The position numbers and the translations under genes are program-made. The notes below the pieces were generated by a model. That model saw nothing but the letters and a program-made list of their open reading frames with translations, did not search any database and was not told the DNA's origin. 64,000 nucleotides of DNA from Poriferisodalis sp965226645 (GTDB taxonomy: Bacteria; Actinomycetota; Acidimicrobiia; Acidimicrobiales; Poriferisodalaceae): assembly GCA_965226645.1 (NCBI GenBank), contig CBDDDL010000001.1:620001-684000 (forward strand), given 5' to 3'. Positions 59,053 to 64,000 of the stretch are shown here, in pieces (positions within the stretch are counted from its first letter, which is position 1; each line of letters opens with the position of its first letter).

Positions 59053-59308
59053 CCCGTCGAGGTCCCCGGCGGCTAGGCCGTTCCCGCCGCGACCGTGGAA
59101 CTTGTCACACGTGTGACATAGCCTGCCGTCAGATCCCCCCAGCCGCTTCGGTGGTTGGGTGCAGGGCCCGCTTCGGCGGGTCCTTGCGTTTTACGAGGCG
59201 CTTGGCTTGTGTTTCTCCCTTTGGCCGTCATACAAGACGGGGGCGAGCTGGCATTGCGCAAGCTGTCGGTTCGCGTGAAGTTGTGCGCGCGTGATGCGGG
59301 TGGGTCGC

Positions 59309-59371
59309 CTACGGCGGTGCCGAATCCTCCCCCCGGTCCACCGAGATCAAGAATCCGGCGTCCAGGATCAC
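59309..59371 (-). pseudogene. VapC N-terminal fragment D
   Basis: An intact GTG at 59371 overlapping vapB-D opens VILDAGFLISVDRGEDSAPP and TAG. As in fragments A and B, the sequence leaves the PIN pattern after about 15 residues (here a stop follows at codon 21). Independent decay to the same length is unlikely, so the breakpoint probably reflects a recurrent recombination position. Confidence 0.82.
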
Positions 59372-59595
59372 AAGCCGTAGCGCTCGGCCATGGCGGCAAC
59401 TGCGTCCTCATCGGGTGGTCCGCTTTCTAGGGCCCACTCCGCGAGAAAGGCGCTGAGTGCCTCCTTACGATCCTGATCGGCCGCCAACCGTCGCAGCGCC
59501 TCGCGAACGGTCGCAGCCTTGCCGCCGAACTCGGGTGGCAGGCGATCGAGAAGCCGACAGTCCTCGTCATCGAGTCGCACGGTCGCCTTCGCCAT
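59368..59595 (-). CDS. VapB-type antitoxin, paralogue D
   Basis: This 75-residue protein (MAKATVRLDDEDCRLLDRLP, PEFGGKAATVREALRRLAAD, QDRKEALSAFLAEWALESGP, ending MAERYGL) is an intact VapB without an intact toxin. The N-terminal half equals the other copies, except that Cys and Arg replace two positions. It may be able to cross-bind operators of A and C. It stands between two regions without genes. Confidence 0.85.
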   Translation of the reverse strand: MAKATVRLDDEDCRLLDRLPPEFGGKAATVREALRRLAADQDRKEALSAFLAEWALESGPPDEDAVAAMAERYGL

Positions 59596-59915
59596 CCGGC
59601 CGACTTTATTGGACGGCTGCACGGGCGATTCCAAGTATTTTCAACGCAAGCGCAGCACCGAACGGTCCGACAGCGACGGACCTGTCGTCTGCGATGCTGA
59701 GATAGTTCGCAAAGGAGGCGCCCGGTGAAGTGATACGCAGAGATCGGCCGGGCTCAGCGGTGCTTCATGCGGCTTCGGAAGGCCGCGCTCAAATACATGG
59801 AAGCCCGCTACTCGGGCGAGGTTCGGGGGCTTCCAGGTCCAAATGCAAAGGCGCCGCCGCCTGCCGCACGGCCAAGCGCACCTGCGCGGACACAGGCCTC
59901 AGAGACTTTCGTCAC
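59596..59915. other. 320-bp region with no recognisable gene
   Basis: The vapB-D promoter-like block occupies 59596-59613. After that I see no protein with a recognisable motif on either strand. A sequence resembling a ribosome-binding site (AAAGGAGG) near 59711 is followed only by a three-codon reading frame. Similarly, 59053-59308 holds no gene beyond the antitoxin-toxin remnants. Confidence 0.45.
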
Positions 59916-62804
59916 CTAATCGGCGGCGCGGCGGCTCTGCTGAAGCCGAGCAACGTGGTGCCGAATTGCCGCGGAGGCATGTTGTTCCAAGGACTCGGCG
60001 ATTTCAGCGGCGAGAGGTGCGAGAACACCGGACGCATCCCCGAACCCCCGAATGAGTGCGAGTGGCAGCTGACGCCCATTGTTCTGAGCTATTCCCCATG
60101 CCAGGTCGATGTCGGCGTCGTCCGCCTCGGAGGCAATGAGGTGGGCAGCCGTGTGGGCGGCGCCGTAGCGCACAGTGAAATCGGCGTCGCTAGTCAAGAC
60201 CCTCAGCAGTAAGCGGCGATTCGCGCAAGGTGACGAGCGCAGTAGCTGACAGGCATCTTGCCGTTCTAGGTGTGACCCGAGTGCGAGTCGAGCAATGGCA
60301 TCATCGAGTTCGCATCCCTCGATGAGCCCCAGAGCGGCCTTGAGCCTGAGTTCTATTCCCGCTGCTTCGGCGCCAGGCCAAAAGGATGCCGACCCAGTGG
60401 CAGCGACGTCGACGACTCCAGCGAGTTGGTCACGCAAGTCCGCCGGAAGCAGCTGTGCATCCGCGGTTATGGCGTTACATATGGCTCTCTTGTCCTCGAT
60501 GTAGGTACGCGGTTCGCCAAGCAGAGCGATTACCGGTTCCCAGCGCGCGGCGCTGGGAATCCTGAGATTCAGGCGAGTGAGCGCGTGACAGAACCCGCTG
60601 CTTCCACTGTTGCCCCCACCGGCGAGTGCATCGGTGTGGATCTGCTCTACCCGCTGCCGGAGAGCGTCGATGAGAGCGGCGCTCTCGGTCTCGTCAAACA
60701 CCGTCACGTCTTCGATTTCGGCTAGGGCGTCGATTTCGCCCTGTACAGCAGCTCGCTTGAGCGATGCGAGAGCATCCATGTCGCCGCGTCTCGCAAACCA
60801 GCCCCACACAGAGGCACTCAGCCCCGCATGGTCACGATCAGCGAGCGAGAGCAGCGCTCGTCGGTTTTCGGTGCCCACTTGCGTGAAGTCGAGAAAGAAG
60901 AGGGCTCGATCTAGCCCGCGCAGGAACAGAACTGGTGCAACTTCCGGCAGCCTGGCCAGGTAGCCAGCGAAGCTGTCATGCGAGCCGGTGGACGCGGCCG
61001 GAAGCACACCAGCGGCCGCGTCGGTCGCGTACGCAGGAAGGCTGAAGTATCCATCGTCCTGGGTGCAGCCGAGTTCTGTCGATTCGCCGCAAGCTGCGCG
61101 AGCACATTGCTCAAGCAATTCATCAGCATTCGATTGCTCGATGAGATCGCCGGCTAGTGCCAGCGCTTCGAAGTTGGTCCTTGCGGTCGTGTGGGTCCAC
61201 CCGGACATGGGGGTCTTGTTCACTGCCGCCGCAAGTGGGGCGAGTGGACCGGTCTTCAGCAGGTGGTGGATCGCCTTGCTGAGGTGGCTTGCGTCGCCGC
61301 AGCGTCGAAGAGCGCTGAGGCCCTCCTCGAGTTCGGTCTCGGTGTCCTGGAAGGATGCTGCACGCATGAGGGACTGAATTCCTCGACGGGCCGAGAGCGC
61401 TTGCCAGTGCCCATGCTCCCCAATGATGTCGGCGTTGAATTCTGCGGCGAAGAGCTTCGTTTCGGGCATTGGACTACTGCGGAAGCGCTGCGGGGGGTCA
61501 TCCCTCGCCCATGACTCGAAGCTGGTGCCCTGCTCTCGTCCCAGTGCTGCTGCAACGTCCTGGCTACGCCACCACGAAACGGTGGTATCGGATGCCTGCA
61601 ACAGTTCAAGGTAGGCCCGCTGTTGCTCGGCAACCCAGACCTCGACGGATTCGGAAGCCGCGGAACGGTCTCGAAAGCGCCTTGTCGATGCAATGACGTG
61701 CAGAGTCCGCGCAGCCGACGCGGCAAGCGCCGAGACCATGGGCGCAGAAATCTTGATGTCGTCGTGAACGTCGACGAGCAGCTGGTGCGCCTTGGCCGCA
61801 TCGGATTGAGCCGCATCGAAATCGCCGAGGTCAGCGTGCAACCGGGCGCGCTGAACGAGGACCCACGCGCGGTCGAGGGCGTCGAGGTCGTCACGCTCAG
61901 ACAGAACCTGGAGCACAGCGATGGCGTCGCTCTGCCGTTCTCGCCGTGCCAAGGCGCAGGCCAGCAAAACGCCGCTCGCAGTCGCGCTGTGGCAGTCAGT
62001 GGCGGCTTCGTGAACGCCTTTCAGTCTGTCGAGAGAGTCTGTCGCCAGCCATTCCCAGATTGCGCCGGTGAACTGCCATCCCCAGGACGCATTCGCGGGC
62101 ATCGCCTCCGGGTCTGGCACGTCAACATGCGTTTCGGCGCAGTCACGTAGGCCCCGGAAGTCGCCTCGGGCGAGCAGTGCGATTGCTTCGACGGCATCAA
62201 TCGGGCGTTCAGCCGTCGTGTGGGGGTGGGGCGCAACGAACCTCGGCACGACGAGCGCGTACCGCAGTCGACGTTGAGCCGGGACTTCCTCGAGACCGTC
62301 TGGCAGGACAGTTCCCTCGAGCGCCAGTGAGCCGCTCTGCCCAGTGGCTACGTGGAGCAGTTGGCTCTTGCTCTGCTCGCTGATGGTCTGATGCCGTGGT
62401 ACGAGGATCTTGGCACCCTTGCCTGTCGATACAACGGCATCTCGCGCCACGTGGACCCAGTACGAAACATCGCAGCGCTCGTCGTGCAGAACGAGCAATA
62501 CAGGTACGCCATACCCAACCCAGTAGTCGAAGTGTGTCTTGGTCGACTCGGAGTACCACCATCCTTCGACTTCGCCGCCGGCTCGTTGCTGCGCCCTGCC
62601 GAATCTCGATTTGCCTGCCTTGACTTGAACCCCGATGGGAATCTCTCGGACGCCCAGCAGCGGATCACGTGCCAGAGCGATCAGGTCAATGCCGCGATCG
62701 TCCCGGGAGTTGTCCGCAATACCCCACGAGAGATATCGCTCGAACTTGAGACTCACGGCGCTGACCCCGATATTGCCGAGATGCTTCGATGAGGACTTCG
62801 TCAT
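59916..62804 (-). CDS. DUF4365 nuclease-like domain with TPR/HEAT-like helical repeats, 962 residues
   Basis: The N-terminal about 130 residues resemble DUF4365, a PD-(D/E)xK-type nuclease fold: KFERYLSWGIADNSRDDRGI with Asp35-Asp36 and Asp40, then IPIGVQVKAGKSRFG (Q-x-K at 60-62). WYSESTKTHFDYWVGYGVPV and LHDERCDVSYWVHV complete the domain. The rest is a long helical array: TPR-like LACALARRERQSDAIAVLQV and LHADLGDFDAAQSDAAKAHQ near residues 275-340, and HEAT-like DDAIARLALGSHLERQDACQ and LIASEADDADIDLAWGIAQN at the end. The architecture of nuclease plus repeat scaffold is common in anti-phage systems. It lies 163 bases downstream of the E1-like gene on the same strand. Its partner role is inference. 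Confidence 0.78.
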   Translation of the reverse strand: MTKSSSKHLGNIGVSAVSLKFERYLSWGIADNSRDDRGIDLIALARDPLLGVREIPIGVQVKAGKSRFGRAQQRAGGEVEGWWYSESTKTHFDYWVGYGVPVLLVLHDERCDVSYWVHVARDAVVSTGKGAKILVPRHQTISEQSKSQLLHVATGQSGSLALEGTVLPDGLEEVPAQRRLRYALVVPRFVAPHPHTTAERPIDAVEAIALLARGDFRGLRDCAETHVDVPDPEAMPANASWGWQFTGAIWEWLATDSLDRLKGVHEAATDCHSATASGVLLACALARRERQSDAIAVLQVLSERDDLDALDRAWVLVQRARLHADLGDFDAAQSDAAKAHQLLVDVHDDIKISAPMVSALAASAARTLHVIASTRRFRDRSAASESVEVWVAEQQRAYLELLQASDTTVSWWRSQDVAAALGREQGTSFESWARDDPPQRFRSSPMPETKLFAAEFNADIIGEHGHWQALSARRGIQSLMRAASFQDTETELEEGLSALRRCGDASHLSKAIHHLLKTGPLAPLAAAVNKTPMSGWTHTTARTNFEALALAGDLIEQSNADELLEQCARAACGESTELGCTQDDGYFSLPAYATDAAAGVLPAASTGSHDSFAGYLARLPEVAPVLFLRGLDRALFFLDFTQVGTENRRALLSLADRDHAGLSASVWGWFARRGDMDALASLKRAAVQGEIDALAEIEDVTVFDETESAALIDALRQRVEQIHTDALAGGGNSGSSGFCHALTRLNLRIPSAARWEPVIALLGEPRTYIEDKRAICNAITADAQLLPADLRDQLAGVVDVAATGSASFWPGAEAAGIELRLKAALGLIEGCELDDAIARLALGSHLERQDACQLLRSSPCANRRLLLRVLTSDADFTVRYGAAHTAAHLIASEADDADIDLAWGIAQNNGRQLPLALIRGFGDASGVLAPLAAEIAESLEQHASAAIRHHVARLQQSRRAAD

Positions 62805-62967
62805 GGCGGGAGTTCCCCGAATCCTGCAGCCATCAAGACCAACCTCAACGTGAGTGATCCTTCGCCGATGAGCCGATCAACCGACAAGATGCACCCCACG
62901 GTTCGGCAACGCAGCGAGCGATGTCTGGCGGCGCACGACCTCCGGCATAACCCCGACAGGCCAGCCT

Positions 62968-64000
62968 TCAAGCACCGCGCGAACCTAGCCGTGCGACTCT
63001 GACGTACTTCGGAACTGGTCGGCGCTCACCTGCGCACCATGCCCCCGACGTGCGAGCCCGATGAGGCCGCTCGATCTTGGTCGAGAGCTGCGGTGCGGGA
63101 ATACTGGCTCGCGAGAAGCCGGGATTGGGCGGCTGTTCGACCCCTACGGCTAGGGCGGCGAGGACGTTGTCCGGGCTTCGAAGGTCGAGGTTGATAGTTG
63201 CGAAGTGTTGGCCGTCGTGGAGGATGCGCAGCAGGTCTGCGACGCTCAGGGCTCCTGCAATGGCGCCGACGAACGAGGCTGCCGCGGTGGCTCCGGCGAT
63301 TTCGACAACCCCGCAGCGCGCATCGCCCTGTGGTTCGCCCTGGTCAATGCGCTGGCTGATTTCGGCTTCATAGGCGGCGGCAAGCGGAAGATCCGCCTCT
63401 TCGTCTTCCTCGAACGCCGTCGCCGGCGTGAGTTGCGATGGGAACGAGTGGATCAGCATGTCGAGGTAGCCGGTCGGGCTAGCGCCAAGGCCGGCATCGA
63501 CTACCCGAGAGAACTTGTCGCCTAGGGCTCGCCGCGGCTCGGGCTTGTCGAAACCGGCGAGAGCGAGTTCGGGCTCTCCGCACTGAGGGATCAGTCTTGC
63601 GTCGAAACGTCGCTCGACAAGGCGCGTCTTGAAGCCGAGCGACTCCAATTGAGCTTGTACAACACGGGACTTGTACCGACTGATGTCGGTTTTCTCGGTC
63701 AGCAACCCTGTCGAGCAGTTCGCCTCGATGATGTGGTCGAAGTCGACCAGGAAGACCTCGAGCGCTTCGGATCGTTCGTAGGGCAGGCAACCGAGACTCC
63801 ACGCGTTCGCCTGACCGAGGTGTCCCAAGCCCAGCAACCAAGTGCTGGTTGGCAAGAATTGAAGGTCTGGCCCGAGGGTTTCTGGCGACCGCCATTCCAG
63901 ATCCGGTCGCCACAGAGAGAGTCCAACGGTGCGACGACCGGCAACGGCTGAGCCGAGCAGATGCTGGAACAGCTCGGAGACTCCTAGTGCGCCTGCCACG
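62968..64000 (-). CDS. E1-like ThiF-family adenylyltransferase (5' end beyond the window)
   Basis: The visible 344 codons contain the ThiF/E1 nucleotide-binding core: the Gly-rich loop LLGLGHLGQANAW (57-62), the acidic end of strand two in FLVDFDHI (Asp85, Asp88 region), the NCSTG equivalent of the ThiF N-x-x-R/Q region (94-98), Lys110 in YKSRVVQAQLESLG, and LALAGFDKPEPRRAL. A C-terminal DARCGVVEIAGATAAASFVG block includes Cys229, a candidate for the thioester Cys. I start the visible part at 63999, but SLWRPDLEW and the helical FQHLLG before it suggest the protein continues upstream. E1-like genes in bacteria often sit with E2-like, JAB peptidase and effector genes in defence islands. The DUF4365 gene downstream may be such an effector. 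Confidence 0.82.
   Translation of the reverse strand, partial: VAGALGVSELFQHLLGSAVAGRRTVGLSLWRPDLEWRSPETLGPDLQFLPTSTWLLGLGHLGQANAWSLGCLPYERSEALEVFLVDFDHIIEANCSTGLLTEKTDISRYKSRVVQAQLESLGFKTRLVERRFDARLIPQCGEPELALAGFDKPEPRRALGDKFSRVVDAGLGASPTGYLDMLIHSFPSQLTPATAFEEDEEADLPLAAAYEAEISQRIDQGEPQGDARCGVVEIAGATAAASFVGAIAGALSVADLLRILHDGQHFATINLDLRSPDNVLAALAVGVEQPPNPGFSRASIPAPQLSTKIERPHRARTSGAWCAGERRPVPKYVRVARLGSRGA

Noticed and set aside
62621..62660. A GGTTCAAGTC-like stretch as a tRNA T-arm
   Set aside because: It lies in the coding sequence of the DUF4365 protein (residues around IPIGVQVKAGKS) and no acceptor or anticodon stem can be built around it.
1..64000. CRISPR arrays, rRNA, tRNA or riboswitches
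   Set aside because: No repeat-spacer pattern, no rRNA core sequence and no recognisable riboswitch or tRNA folding was seen; the tandem arrays found lack spacers.

Overview
The window looks like a chromosomal segment of a high-GC actinobacterium. The best fit is an acidimicrobial or other marine/freshwater high-GC actinobacterium: there are two DUF222-HNH (13E12-type) genes, an F420-type LLM oxidoreductase, CaiB/BaiF and acyl-CoA genes, many SDR and VOC enzymes, GTG starts and Actinobacteria-style VapBC modules. The assignment rests on gene content only. No tRNA, rRNA or CRISPR array was seen.

Layout. 0-7.5 kb: end of a DUF2339-like membrane protein, an ABC exporter whose ATPase is broken, a frameshifted unknown gene, a MazEF pair, DUF222-HNH copy 1 and a PPOX-type flavoprotein. 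7.5-11.9 kb: three insertion sequences stacked inside one another at the stop codon of the PPOX gene. An IS1182-like element entered a CTAG site, an IS256 element entered its left inverted repeat, and an IS630 element entered the TA of its right target duplication. All three transposases are frameshifted. 12-21 kb: mixed redox and housekeeping-type genes (SDR, DUF3179 lipoprotein, P-loop kinase, FAD monooxygenase, a shortened ComB-like gene, Nudix, VapBC, flavoprotein, hydrolase, VOC). 21.4-26.2 kb: a box-type aerobic benzoyl-CoA operon (boxC, boxB, CoA ligase) without boxA in the window. 26-40 kb: frameshifted fxsA, TacAT, hydrolases, amidase, CoA-transferase, acyl-CoA-dehydrogenase-like and enoyl-CoA-hydratase genes, lipoproteins, an LLM oxidoreductase and an MFS exporter. 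40.8-47.7 kb: a tightly packed minus-strand catabolic operon (SDR, enolase-superfamily enzyme, gamma-butyrobetaine-hydroxylase-like dioxygenase, SDR, Asp/Glu-racemase-fold protein, aconitase X large and small subunits) for which I recognise no named pathway. 48-53.7 kb: a PIN/Phd toxin-antitoxin pair, FAD oxidase, RDD proteins and DUF222-HNH copy 2.

53.7-59.6 kb is a graveyard and nursery of conflict genes. A module of HEPN protein, small partner protein, DarG-type macrodomain and VapBC is present twice as decayed near-identical copies. Each copy carries deletions the other lacks, bounded by short direct repeats. Two further VapBC copies follow. Four VapB paralogues survive at least in part, but only one VapC is full length. 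59.9-64 kb: a minus-strand pair of an E1-like ThiF-fold protein (5' end beyond the window) and a 962-residue DUF4365-nuclease/helical-repeat protein, which is the best candidate here for an undescribed defence system.

Several otherwise normal genes carry single-base indels (ABC ATPase, unknown gene at 2.7-4.0 kb, fxsA, the hydrolase at 27.7 kb). Either the consensus contains indel errors or this part of the chromosome is decaying.
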